Part shown: piece by piece, positions 1-8,550 of the stretch | Position numbering within the stretch: the stretch's first letter is position 1 | Layout of the letters: each line of letters opens with the position of its first letter | Assembly: GCF_030758935.1 (NCBI RefSeq) | Contig: NZ_CP132333.1 | Span: forward strand, 2,976,992-3,040,991 | Length of the DNA: 64,000 bases | Source of the DNA: Geothrix sp. PMB-07 | Lineage (GTDB): Bacteria > Acidobacteriota > Holophagae > Holophagales > Holophagaceae | Direction of reading: 5' to 3' | The notes under the pieces: model-generated | Told to the model about the DNA's origin: nothing | Databases searched by the model: none | What the model saw: the letters and a program-made list of their open reading frames with translations, nothing else | Program-made: the position numbers and the translations under genes

Positions 1-6
1 GTTCGA

Positions 7-576
7 ATGAAGCCACTCACGCGCTTCAAAATCCAATTTACCGCTCTAGGTGTTCTGACGTTGGGATCGCTCGCCATCCTCGGCTGGGGAGTCTCGCGCG
101 TCATGAGGACGGAACCTGTAGCCCAGGAATGGGCTGGGGAACTGCTGGACCGGATGGCTGCCAGCTATGCCATTGCTCGGCGCAATCTGGCCAACGAACA
201 GATTCAGCAATTGTCGATTGTTGCCGCCGTCACCCAGGAGGCCGGAGGTGACGACCTGGATACCCGGATGGCCAATCTCCAGAAATTCTTTGGGCTAGTC
301 CAGGCCCAGCGCCGAGTCGCCGAGGAAGCCAACCGTCTCCCAGCAAAGTGGTCCCCGGTAACTTGGTGGACCAACCCCCTCACCGGTAAGCGAACGGCCC
401 TAAATGCCACAACGGATGGGCGTCTTGACCCGGTTGCCGTTGCTTTCGTGAAGGCCTCGATTGACCTCGATGTGGTAGCTGCTTTGGCGCGGGAGCGGGC
501 CGCCCAGGATGCGCCACTCAGCCCTCGGGAGCGTGTCGACCGCGATCTGGCGGCCTTACACGGAAGGCCTCAATGA
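7..576 (+). CDS. Hypothetical membrane-anchored protein, first gene of a small-gene chain
   Basis: The 189-residue product has one hydrophobic segment at about residues 12-30, with basic residues before it, and then a soluble helical part, so it is probably anchored in the inner membrane with the rest outside. I recognise no family. Its stop codon overlaps the ATG of the next gene (ATGA at 573-576), which implies translational coupling in an operon with the three following small genes. The gene begins six bases inside the window, so its promoter and ribosome binding site cannot be judged and an upstream start cannot be excluded. The context (phage-type repressor and integrase 12 kb downstream) suggests element cargo or a degenerate phage morphogenesis or lysis region, but nothing in the protein proves this. 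Confidence 0.55.
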   Translation: MKPLTRFKIQFTALGVLTLGSLAILGWGVSRVMRTEPVAQEWAGELLDRMAASYAIARRNLANEQIQQLSIVAAVTQEAGGDDLDTRMANLQKFFGLVQAQRRVAEEANRLPAKWSPVTWWTNPLTGKRTALNATTDGRLDPVAVAFVKASIDLDVVAALARERAAQDAPLSPRERVDRDLAALHGRPQ

Positions 577-917
577 TATCGACCGATTTCATATTTCAGG
601 TCGGCTTGCCCGTCGGTGTACCACCAATCGACACGAGAGCGTTAAGGATTCTCATGCGTCGGAGGGCCTGGATGTGTCTTCGTCCCCACACACCAAGTGG
701 GTGGAAGGCGCTGGACGAGGCACACCTAGCGGACTACTTCGCAAAGCCCTATTGGACGACCATCGGTCACGAAGACCCTTGGCTCGCAGATCTGGCCAGC
801 GAAATCTTTATGGTATGCCGTGTCGCTACTGGGCACTTCTGGAAGCCATCCCCTTTCCTCCTGGCGAAAAACCGTTGGTTCCTGCTGACTGTTCTACGCG
901 CTGGAGAGAGGCAGTGA
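573..917 (+). CDS. Hypothetical protein coupled to its upstream neighbour
   Basis: A 114-residue product with no recognised domain. It is basic and Trp/Phe-rich toward the C terminus, with weak hydrophobic stretches but no clear transmembrane helix. It starts in an ATGA overlap with the preceding gene and ends in a GTGA overlap with the next one (914-917). Three consecutive short frames joined by 4-base overlaps are unlikely by chance and are the main support for this being a gene. The upstream-frame reading starting at 509 is a longer alternative for the downstream frame only and does not compete here. Confidence 0.45.
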   Translation: MISTDFIFQVGLPVGVPPIDTRALRILMRRRAWMCLRPHTPSGWKALDEAHLADYFAKPYWTTIGHEDPWLADLASEIFMVCRVATGHFWKPSPFLLAKNRWFLLTVLRAGERQ

Positions 918-1048
918 TCCGTCGAATCCTGACCTATGTCCTAGCTGGCCTGGCCCTTTGGGGCGCCAAAGCCCTCATCCGCAATTACACGAAATCGACC
1001 CGACAGGAGTCCTACCATGGCCCAACCCATCCCACCCCACGTGACTAG
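914..1048 (+). CDS. Small single-helix membrane protein (44 aa)
   Basis: This very short frame starts with GTG inside the stop of the previous gene (GTGA). It encodes about 44 residues with one hydrophobic helix (LTYVLAGLALWGAKALI) after a basic N terminus, and a polar tail. The tail overlaps the start of the following gene at 1017. The start is chosen from the 4-base overlap that repeats along this chain; a longer reading from 509 would run through the whole preceding gene. Short one-helix proteins of this kind occur among phage lysis accessory genes, but no specific assignment is possible. Confidence 0.4.
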   Translation: MIRRILTYVLAGLALWGAKALIRNYTKSTRQESYHGPTHPTPRD

Positions 1049-1403
1049 GCGCCACATCAAATGGCATCGTTTTCGGCTCTATCTTATCGCAGGGCTCACC
1101 GCTGCCATGTTCCTTGGCTCATGGATCGTAGTGGCCCGCCGCCAGGCCAAGGCACAATCTGAGGCGGAGCGCGCTGAGGCAGTGCGCCAGGCCGAGGCAG
1201 TGACCAAGCTAAGCGGCGAAGCATACACGATGAAGGCCGAGGGAGACGAGTTTGCACACCGAATCGCACCATTCGCCCTGGCCTCCCAAGAGGTCCGTCG
1301 GCTGGAGGCGATGCACCCGGTGAACCACAAGGCCCTTGCCGCGGCGAAGGCCCACCAATACGAAGTCATGCAGGGGGTCTTTAAGTCACCACAGGGGAAG
1401 TGA
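1017..1403 (+). CDS. Hypothetical membrane protein with helical Ala/Glu-rich domain
   Basis: A 128-residue product with a basic N terminus, one transmembrane helix at about residues 22-41 (LYLIAGLTAAMFLGSWIVVA), then an Ala/Glu/Gln-rich stretch (about 43-70) predicted by eye to be a coiled coil, and a helical tail. A good ribosome binding site (CAGGAG) lies about 6 bases before the ATG. The topology (one helix plus coiled coil) resembles Rz-type spanins and other phage lysis accessory proteins only in outline. It is the last member of the overlapping small-gene chain and its 3' end overlaps the convergent 74-residue gene by about 20 bases. Confidence 0.5.
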   Translation: MAQPIPPHVTRRHIKWHRFRLYLIAGLTAAMFLGSWIVVARRQAKAQSEAERAEAVRQAEAVTKLSGEAYTMKAEGDEFAHRIAPFALASQEVRRLEAMHPVNHKALAAAKAHQYEVMQGVFKSPQGK

Positions 1404-1605
1404 CGGCCTTCCGCTTATCCACAGCCCGCTTCTTGGCGGGCATTTTTTTGCCGAGAGACGTCCTCCATGCCATGGCCGTAGCCTTGAGGCCTGCCTGCTC
1501 GGCGGCCTCGGCATAGGCGAGGATCGCGGCCCGCACCTTTGATTCAGGTCGGCCACGCTCGACTGCTGTGCGGGCAACGGCGTGAAGCTCCTCAAGACGA
1601 TTCAT
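1381..1605 (-). CDS. Small basic helical protein (74 aa), possible
   Basis: A 74-residue frame with an amphipathic, helix-rich N-terminal part and a Lys/Arg-rich tail (KKMPAKKRAVDKRKAV). Composition looks protein-like and it could bind nucleic acid, but no family is recognised. Its start codon sits in one arm of a perfect 10-bp inverted repeat (1603-1625), which also removes any obvious ribosome binding site. It converges with the 1017-1403 gene and overlaps its end. A second minus-strand frame over the same bases is less protein-like. Confidence 0.35.
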   Translation of the reverse strand: MNRLEELHAVARTAVERGRPESKVRAAILAYAEAAEQAGLKATAMAWRTSLGKKMPAKKRAVDKRKAVTSPVVT

Positions 1606-1625
1606 GCCCCCATGGTGGGGGCATG
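1603..1625. promoter_or_regulatory. Perfect 10-bp inverted repeat at a gene start
   Basis: CATGCCCCCA and TGGGGGCATG are separated by three bases. The minus-strand ATG of the 74-residue frame is the outer triplet of one arm. It could be an operator or an RNA hairpin that hides the start codon; the sequence alone does not decide. Confidence 0.45.
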
Positions 1626-2317
1626 AGAGGCTGCCTTCAAGTCCTCGGCGTCTTCGCGCCTGCGGGGATTTACCGCCTCCCGCCAGAGATCATAGGAGGC
1701 AAACATCAAGACCAAGGGATAGCGCTCCGGCCGCTGCTGCAACCCGAATCGTGGCGATGCGGTTCACCTGACGCCCGATGGTCGCGGATACCCTACCCAG
1801 AAAGAGAATACTGGATGGGGAGTGCCCTCTGACTCAACCCACACAACTACCCCGCATTCCAATTCTCTCCTTTTTCCCTGATTCGATATATCGAACGGGG
1901 CAAAGCCCTCAATACCGGGCGGGCCTTAATCCTTCCTTTGGTAAACCGCACGCAGCGAAACCATCAATTGCCTCATTGGACCTAACGACATGTGCCAACT
2001 GGGGAAGACCTAACGATTGGAAATGGGCATTGCAGGCACTGGCTTTTGGTTGTGGGCCCTCTCCGTTTCTAATTCTTGATCGCATGATGGATTATTGAGG
2101 TTGTGTCTCTATATTGGTTTGGAGCCTACCGTTTAGCGGTGCTTTCGACACCGTTCGGAGGTTCTGGTTCCAATCGAGGCTAGGCTGACTCATAGTCTCA
2201 CTTGTTTGTTTTGCTGACTGGGCCATCAGTAATTCCGGCTCAGTATAGTGCCCACCCCCCCCCGCATTCCAAATCCCAGGATTATTCAGGCGACTGATCA
2301 CACTTGCTGGTAACGAT
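1626..2317. other. Roughly 700 bp without a convincing gene
   Basis: Several short frames cross this stretch, but none has a ribosome binding site, a plausible composition or a neighbour overlap. The one clear structure is a 14-bp perfect palindrome, TTCGATATATCGAA, at 1882-1895, unusually AT-rich for this DNA. The stretch ends at the hairpins that flank the IS200-type transposase gene and may be decayed element sequence. Confidence 0.5.
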
Positions 2318-2951
2318 CCCCCGGCAAAGCCGGGGGCCTTATTATGTGAGCCGCTCAAAGCGGCTAAACGGGGTCGCTAACGCGGCCCCGAAGGTTGGAG
2401 CCACCTACTCGGTGGCCTCCTAGCGCCAAAGCTCCAGCTTCTCCAATCGTTCTTCCTCGCGTTCCTGGTTCTGGATGTACTGCCGTATCTGATGCTCGTC
2501 CTTCCCTACCGTCGACACCAGAAATCCTCTCGCCCAGAAATGCTGACCCGTGAAGTTCCTCTTCGTTTCTCCATATACACGGGCCAGATAAATCGCGCTC
2601 TTACCCTTCATAAACCCCACTACCTGCGATACGGCATACTTCGGCGGAATCGCCAACAACATATGTACGTGATCTGCCAGCAAGTGCCCTTCCAGCACTT
2701 TGCTTTCTTTCTGCCCAGCCAGCTGCCTGAACACTTCACCCAATCGCTCTCTCACCCTCCCATACATCACCTTCCTTCTTCGTTTTGGCACGAACACTAC
2801 GTGATACTTACATTCCCACCTTGTGTGACTTAAACTTTCAAACAAGTCCATCTCAGTTCTCCTCAAGTGTGCTTGGCGGCTCACCTGATCAGTTCAGCGA
2901 TGGACTCCCGTAGCTGTCAAACTCCGACTGTCGCCCCCGCATAGCGGGGGG
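2318..2951 (-). mobile_element. IS200/IS605-family insertion sequence (single tnpA)
   Basis: The element is about 630 bp. It has a minus-strand Y1-type transposase gene and hairpins on both sides, with no inverted terminal repeats, as expected for IS200/IS605 elements that move as single strands. Upstream of tnpA (right side) a stem CCCCCGC/GCGGGGG with loop ATA lies at 2934-2950. Downstream are four hairpins in a row: 2318-2336 (CCCCCGGC/GCCGGGGG), 2349-2365 (AGCCGCT/AGCGGCT), about 2369-2390, and 2400-2416 (GCCACC/GGTGGC). The exact ends are not determined; the outermost hairpins are used as limits. The outer two hairpins share a similar G-run followed by CCT and a TTAT motif. Confidence 0.75.
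2420..2851 (-). CDS. tnpA: IS200/IS605-family Y1 HUH transposase TnpA
   Basis: The 143-residue product has the length and pattern of IS200-type single-strand transposases. The HUH metal-binding pair is His61-Val-His63 (ADHVHMLLAIP) and the catalytic tyrosine is Tyr125 (IRQYIQNQE); the family N terminus (SHTRWECKYHVVF) is also present. The start at 2851 is preferred over 2884 because GAGGAGAA lies 5 bases before this ATG and the family normally starts just before the SHT motif. It would nick and rejoin single-stranded element ends at the flanking hairpins. All key residues are present, so the copy appears intact. Confidence 0.9.
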   Translation of the reverse strand: MDLFESLSHTRWECKYHVVFVPKRRRKVMYGRVRERLGEVFRQLAGQKESKVLEGHLLADHVHMLLAIPPKYAVSQVVGFMKGKSAIYLARVYGETKRNFTGQHFWARGFLVSTVGKDEHQIRQYIQNQEREEERLEKLELWR

Positions 2952-3060
2952 CCTACCTTATGTTTTGGTTAACCGAGCAAGTTGTGAGCCCTTCCTACGC
3001 GCCTTACGGCGACTAGAGAACAACGGTCTGACAAGAACTCGGGACCTTAGAGGAGTCGAC

Positions 3061-6000
3061 ATGAGCATTGGCCGTATCCTTCGATTCGCGTTGGGCGCGA
3101 TTTTGGCAGTATGTAGCCTGCGGGCCCAAATCACCGCCAATGCCCGCATGCCGCCCGTGGTAGACATGACCCGAAATGGTTGGGATGTCTCCCTCCAGAA
3201 CGGGAACCTGACTTTCGCCATCCCCTTGACCGTGGTGCCTGGCGAGGTGCCGGTACCTGTGGCCTTTGGAATGAATGGGACCTTTCTCTCGCAGGTTGTG
3301 GCAGGTCCATGGCGATATATCTACCGGCCAGATGGAACCATTGTCAGAAGAATCAGCACGTCTGATGAGTTACTCCGTCCGGTCGTTGGCGCCATTCATT
3401 TCGGTTACATATCCAGTCCAACCACGGTGGGCGCCACCGCAGGCAACGAGGAAGACGGCCCATTTCTGGGACATGAGATTGAAGGCATCACAGTTCTCGA
3501 AGACGGCTCTCAAATCCCAGATCGCGACTGGACGCCTTTCTCCACCCATTCAGAACTGGGTACGACCTTGAACCTTCCACAGGCCTATGGATTTAGGGCC
3601 GTAAGCACCTCCACCGCCTTGGTGGACCCAACAGCGCGCTACCTATCCTACTCCACCACGGTCGATGGTCTTGGAGCGACCTATCAATCGATTGTTCAAG
3701 GGCTCTCGATCTCAGGGTTTGGAGATCCCAACCCAGCTTACAAAGTGGTCATGGATAAGAATCGGGCGAGGGTTTATGCCTTCGCCACCGCCCTTGCCAC
3801 ATGGGTTCCTGTGCTATGGGCGGACCGTTTTGGCCACTATGTGACCTTCTCTTGGGGTCGCACCACCTCTGGCTTTCCGGCTGGGAGTCCCAGCACTCTG
3901 ACTGCGATCTCGAGTGTGACGGCGACCAATCAGCGCTCAAAGGGGGTAGTCCTTCGCTGGGCCGAGCATTCGTCAACGACATCCGTGGTGGATATTTTGC
4001 GGCTGGATTATCTGGGGCTGGATGCGCCGAGTCTGCTGGTTCGGGGCTACCCAGGACCGTCATCCGCAAGCCCAGCAAACGCCCTCTCGCAAATTGCTTC
4101 CCGAAGATTTTTGCTTGTTCCAAGTTTGGTTGGAGCTTTCTGCAGGCCGACGTCAATCCAGGTGGGTCCTACGGCCGTCGTCCCCCAACCGATTTGGACC
4201 AGCCCCAGTGGGCCAGGAAAGCAAGTTCCGCCCAATTCACCACAGGCGGATATACAGGCTCCCACCCAATCCTGGACCTTCAGCTATGACAGCGCCTCGG
4301 CGGAATTGGCTTCCTGCACCGACCCCATGAGCGTGACCACCCAGTTCACCTATGCGAACTATGCCCCCAGCACCAGGGGAGTCACCCAGGTTGATTCTGT
4401 CGACGGGAACCAAATCGCGCGCTCAATGCGTTGGACGAGAACCTTCGGAAACCCTTCCACCGTCAAGCTCGAGGGTTGGTGGGATCCCAGTCAGATGACG
4501 AACCCAGATCGCTACCACCTGTATACCTTCCCCACGAATAGCCTGAACAATGGCAATGGGGTTTATCAAACCGATGCTTTGATGGATACCACTGGGAAAA
4601 CATGGAGCACCACCACCTACAGCTATTCCGCACAAGGTGCGGGCTTGAATGCCGGGCTGTCGGGTGTGGAGTCCATTGCAATCAGCAGGAATGGCGCTCC
4701 CACCCTTACCACCACCCTTGGCTATGCGAACAACAGCTCAAAATTGCAAATCACTTCGCAGGCAGTGACTGCGACAGATGTCAGCGGGAAGGCTTACAAG
4801 GTTTCGGAGACCGTGAATACCTACGGAACACGTTGGGACATGCTGGAGGGGAGGCAACTGACCCAATCCGTAACCGGACGCTACAAACCCGATGGGGTGA
4901 CGGCTCTGCCAACGGTCACCCAGAAGCAAGTGTGGGATACTCCGACTTCGGGCCCGGCCTTGCTCCAATTGCAAAAGAGCTACCTCGACGCGGGGGCCAC
5001 GGGTCGGCACGGCTCCACCTATGCCTACGACACCCAGGGGCGCCCCTCCAGTGTCGATGTCTACCACCTTGAAGGCACCACCGAGGTTGTCAGTCCGAAC
5101 ACCCAAACCATGGCCTATGATGCCGTGAGTGGCGCGCAGGCTTCTGTGACGACCACCGACAACACTGTTTCCCCCGGGACCTCCATCAGCCAATCGATGG
5201 GCGGGTTCGATAGCTGGGGCCGGGCCACCACCCAGACCGATGCGGCCGGAGTGACCACTACCTTCGCCTTTGATGACCGGGGACGGGTCACCTCGAAGGC
5301 GCGTCCAGGATCGCCCACCATCAGCTACGCCTACCCCGATGAGCTGACCACGACGGTGACGGTCAATGGATTGGAAACCAAGTATGTCTACGACGGATTC
5401 CATCGGCTTCAGAAGCTGACCAAGCCCAATGGGAGCGGACGCAGCATTGTCCAAACCTCAACCTATGATGTCTACGGACGTCTGGTCAGCCTGCGTGAAA
5501 CCACCTCGGCAGGTACAACTCGAAACGAAAGCTGGGCCTACGATGCTCTTGATCGGCCCACCAGCCATACCCCGGTGGCAGGAACCGCCATCGCCACCTC
5601 ATACGACGTTTCAGGAATCAACTCCCAGGTGACCACCACCTTGTCGAACGGGTCGGCAACCACCGTCCTAACCGATCCCTTTGGCCAAACCGTCAAGGTC
5701 ACCTCGCCCGATGGCACCCAGACCACCTCCACCTATGATCAGTTCGGAAACCGGACGAACCTTAGCGTGGTGCCTACGACGGGCGGCAGCCAGGTACGGA
5801 GCTGGGCCTTCGACGCCCTTGGGCGCCTGACTTCCAAGATCGAGCCCGAGACCAATACCCAGCTCTACCAAAATTTCAATGCACTGAATCAGCCCACCAG
5901 CATCACAGAAGCCTATGGCACCAGTGACGCTCGCAGTCGAATCCTGTCCTTTGATGGATTTGGCCGGGTCCTGACCATGGGGAACCTGGAAACAAGCCTG

Positions 6001-8517
6001 TCCAACACCTACATTGGTGTGAACTTGACCTCCAGCTCCCGCGGCATGCGGGGTGGTGCTACGGTTCAGCAAATTTTCACCTACGGGGGGGTGGGTGGCC
6101 GCCTGAGTTCGGAAAGCACCATTCAGCCGGGCCTCACCACCACCATTGGCTACGACTACGATGCCAGCACGGGCAGCCTAACGGCCTTAACCTATCCCAG
6201 CGGACGGGTAGTGGGCTATGGGTACGATGGCCTGGGCCGGGTGATCAGCATCTCAAACAACGGCACACCGTTGGTGAACAACATCAACTTCGATGAATGG
6301 GGAAATCGGTACCAGACCCAATTTGCTTCAGGGGCTCAGGACCAATGGGATGCCGATCTCACTGGGGCAAGGTTGAAGTCCTGGAATATCGGCTATGTCG
6401 GAGGCGGGCCCGATGGCCGCAGCTACGCCTACGACGACGCCACGAACATCCTGAAGACGGCTGGGGAATGGAGTCTGACCCACGACAACGCGGGCCGTGT
6501 GACCGAGGCCGATGGCTTCGGCATCAAGACTGCTCATACCTATGATGGCTACGGGAATGCCACCTCTCACCTCGCCACCTCCAATGGCGCGCCCGTTCCG
6601 CCGACCTTCAACAATTTCAACTTCAACCCCTTGGCCAATAATCAAATTCCAGGGATGGAAAGCAATGGGGCCCTGACAGGGTGGAACACCAACCTGCGAG
6701 GAGAAGCCACCCAAGTTGGCACGGCCACCTCAAGCGGCACCGCTCTGGGCCTTGGCTGGGATGGCTTGGGTTCGCTGTCCTCCGTGGTTTGGGGTGGAGG
6801 GAACCAGAGCTACCTGTACGCGCCTTCGGGCATGCGGGTGAGCCTTGCTGATTCGTTGAACAACGGGGACAATCGTAAATATGCATATACCCAGACAGGT
6901 TTACTTGTTGGTGAGTTGAAACCTGGTAATGGTTTGGGCGGAGGCGGGACTTCCGTGCAAGCCGACGGCGGAATCGCTGGTCCAACCGCCACGGCTCACA
7001 GTGGGAAGAAGGCAGTTCGGGTTTGGCATAAAACCGGAACGCTCTCCGCAATTGCTCGATCTGTTGGCAGCTTCGATGCTGGGGATACAGTTAGTGCAAC
7101 GGTGTGGTTCAATGCGCGGCCAGGCGTTTCAGGAGTGATGTTCCTTGGTAATACGGGTGGAACAAATGCCTATGACAATTACGTGCAGCAAGCTGTTGTT
7201 GGCAACGGGAATTGGCAGTCCATCACACTGACCCACACACTTACTCGAGCAATGACGGCCTCAGATGGAATGGCGTTATTTATCTATGGAGATAATTTTT
7301 CGAGCACAACTGGCGAAGTGACCAATGCAGATAGCGTGATCTACGACGATGTCATGGTGGTGTCCACTCAGAGGGGGGTGATTCTTCAGGAAGGTTTTGA
7401 GAATGGTTTGGCCAACTGGTCAACCTCTGGTCAGCCAAATGATGTTCTCAACGCCTACACATCAGCCGGAGCCTGGCGTGAGGCCATCTACCTCGGCTCC
7501 CAAGCCATTGCTGAAATCGATGCCACTGGTGTGCACGAACTCCACAGTGACCATCTGGGTAGCCCACGATTGATCACGCGAGGAAACGGCACCTGGGATG
7601 CGGGACTCATCGGAACGGTGGAGGCCACGCAGGCCTATGGGCCCTACGGCGAGCTGCTTTCGCGCACGGGCAGCTACGTGCCCCTCACGGGCTACACCGG
7701 CCACATCCAAACCGATGCCTCAGGCCTCATCTACATGCGCGGACGCTACTACAGCCCCGCCTGGCACGCCTTCGTGAACAGCGACCAAGGCGTGGACCCT
7801 AGCACTTGGAATCAGAGGGCGTATTTGGGTGGGAGTCCGTTCATGGGGACGGATCCGAGTGGGGATTCTGGTTTTTTTTTAAGAATTTGGAATCAGCTAT
7901 TTGGGCGCAGTGGGGGAGATGACATGCCAGGTACCATTGTCGAGGTGATCGACAAGATGCCCGGAGACACACCTACCGTTAATATCCCTCCTGCGGGTTG
8001 GTATCCGGACCCCGGAGCTTCCAATCCAAGCAGGGGAGGAGGGCAAGGTGGTCAGCAGCAATCTTCGAAACCGAATGACTGTCAACCAAGCGGCACTACA
8101 GACAATAGTCTGATCACCGGTTCTGGATTCTTCTACGGAGGTGCCGCTGAGTTGTCCATCGTTGCTCCAATAGGTGCAGGCTCCTTCAGTAACGGGATTG
8201 GCGCCGTGAGTGGGGAACGGCTTACTTTCAGTAGTTCAGGCAGCACTACAGCTGTAGATGCTCAAAGCCGTGGAGATTGGGGGTGGGGTGCAAATGCTGG
8301 GGTAGGCGGTGGGCTTTGGTTTACAAATGCTAAAGGTGCCAATCCGTTGAATGGTCCGAGTAGAACCACCGATGTTGCTATAGGTCCCCTCGGGTTCTCA
8401 TTCTCCCGAAACACAGATGGTTCATGGGTATTTCAATACGGAATGGCGAACAGAGGAGTCGGTTTTGGTGTTCATCACTACACAACCACCACTTCAGTAA
8501 CACGGCGGTGTAAATAG
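3061..8517 (+). CDS. RHS/YD-repeat protein with RHS-associated core and variable tail
   Basis: A 1,818-residue exported protein. ATG 3061 is chosen because GAGGAG lies 6 bases upstream and it opens a signal peptide (MSIGRILRFALGAILAVCSLRA). An N-terminal beta-rich region (to about 400) is followed by many YD/RHS repeats (for example YDGFHRLQKLTKPNG, YDALDRPTSHTP) to about residue 1,280. Residues about 1,283-1,470 are a jelly-roll-like carbohydrate-binding type insert (ending ILQEGFENGLANW) that separates TQTGLLVGEL from GAWREAIYLGSQ. The RHS-associated core (HSDHLGSPR, YGPYGELLSRTG, GLIYMRGRYYSP, TDPSGD) spans about 1,494-1,600. The last ~220 residues are a Gly/Ser-rich tail of different base composition. 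RHS cores normally encapsulate or display such tails; no toxin motif is recognised. The next gene is a membrane protein and may be its partner. Confidence 0.92.
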   Translation: MSIGRILRFALGAILAVCSLRAQITANARMPPVVDMTRNGWDVSLQNGNLTFAIPLTVVPGEVPVPVAFGMNGTFLSQVVAGPWRYIYRPDGTIVRRISTSDELLRPVVGAIHFGYISSPTTVGATAGNEEDGPFLGHEIEGITVLEDGSQIPDRDWTPFSTHSELGTTLNLPQAYGFRAVSTSTALVDPTARYLSYSTTVDGLGATYQSIVQGLSISGFGDPNPAYKVVMDKNRARVYAFATALATWVPVLWADRFGHYVTFSWGRTTSGFPAGSPSTLTAISSVTATNQRSKGVVLRWAEHSSTTSVVDILRLDYLGLDAPSLLVRGYPGPSSASPANALSQIASRRFLLVPSLVGAFCRPTSIQVGPTAVVPQPIWTSPSGPGKQVPPNSPQADIQAPTQSWTFSYDSASAELASCTDPMSVTTQFTYANYAPSTRGVTQVDSVDGNQIARSMRWTRTFGNPSTVKLEGWWDPSQMTNPDRYHLYTFPTNSLNNGNGVYQTDALMDTTGKTWSTTTYSYSAQGAGLNAGLSGVESIAISRNGAPTLTTTLGYANNSSKLQITSQAVTATDVSGKAYKVSETVNTYGTRWDMLEGRQLTQSVTGRYKPDGVTALPTVTQKQVWDTPTSGPALLQLQKSYLDAGATGRHGSTYAYDTQGRPSSVDVYHLEGTTEVVSPNTQTMAYDAVSGAQASVTTTDNTVSPGTSISQSMGGFDSWGRATTQTDAAGVTTTFAFDDRGRVTSKARPGSPTISYAYPDELTTTVTVNGLETKYVYDGFHRLQKLTKPNGSGRSIVQTSTYDVYGRLVSLRETTSAGTTRNESWAYDALDRPTSHTPVAGTAIATSYDVSGINSQVTTTLSNGSATTVLTDPFGQTVKVTSPDGTQTTSTYDQFGNRTNLSVVPTTGGSQVRSWAFDALGRLTSKIEPETNTQLYQNFNALNQPTSITEAYGTSDARSRILSFDGFGRVLTMGNLETSLSNTYIGVNLTSSSRGMRGGATVQQIFTYGGVGGRLSSESTIQPGLTTTIGYDYDASTGSLTALTYPSGRVVGYGYDGLGRVISISNNGTPLVNNINFDEWGNRYQTQFASGAQDQWDADLTGARLKSWNIGYVGGGPDGRSYAYDDATNILKTAGEWSLTHDNAGRVTEADGFGIKTAHTYDGYGNATSHLATSNGAPVPPTFNNFNFNPLANNQIPGMESNGALTGWNTNLRGEATQVGTATSSGTALGLGWDGLGSLSSVVWGGGNQSYLYAPSGMRVSLADSLNNGDNRKYAYTQTGLLVGELKPGNGLGGGGTSVQADGGIAGPTATAHSGKKAVRVWHKTGTLSAIARSVGSFDAGDTVSATVWFNARPGVSGVMFLGNTGGTNAYDNYVQQAVVGNGNWQSITLTHTLTRAMTASDGMALFIYGDNFSSTTGEVTNADSVIYDDVMVVSTQRGVILQEGFENGLANWSTSGQPNDVLNAYTSAGAWREAIYLGSQAIAEIDATGVHELHSDHLGSPRLITRGNGTWDAGLIGTVEATQAYGPYGELLSRTGSYVPLTGYTGHIQTDASGLIYMRGRYYSPAWHAFVNSDQGVDPSTWNQRAYLGGSPFMGTDPSGDSGFFLRIWNQLFGRSGGDDMPGTIVEVIDKMPGDTPTVNIPPAGWYPDPGASNPSRGGGQGGQQQSSKPNDCQPSGTTDNSLITGSGFFYGGAAELSIVAPIGAGSFSNGIGAVSGERLTFSSSGSTTAVDAQSRGDWGWGANAGVGGGLWFTNAKGANPLNGPSRTTDVAIGPLGFSFSRNTDGSWVFQYGMANRGVGFGVHHYTTTTSVTRRCK

Positions 8518-8550
8518 ATCTCTTAATCAGCGCTCTACTTCAAGAGTTAA

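Noticed and set aside
1539-2098. Plus-strand frames between the small-gene chain and the insertion sequence
   Set aside because: They overlap one another, lack ribosome binding sites and have no protein-like pattern.
2092-2358. An 88-residue minus-strand frame overlapping the hairpins beside the insertion sequence
   Set aside because: It crosses the perfect stem at 2318-2336, has no ribosome binding site, and shows no conserved pattern.
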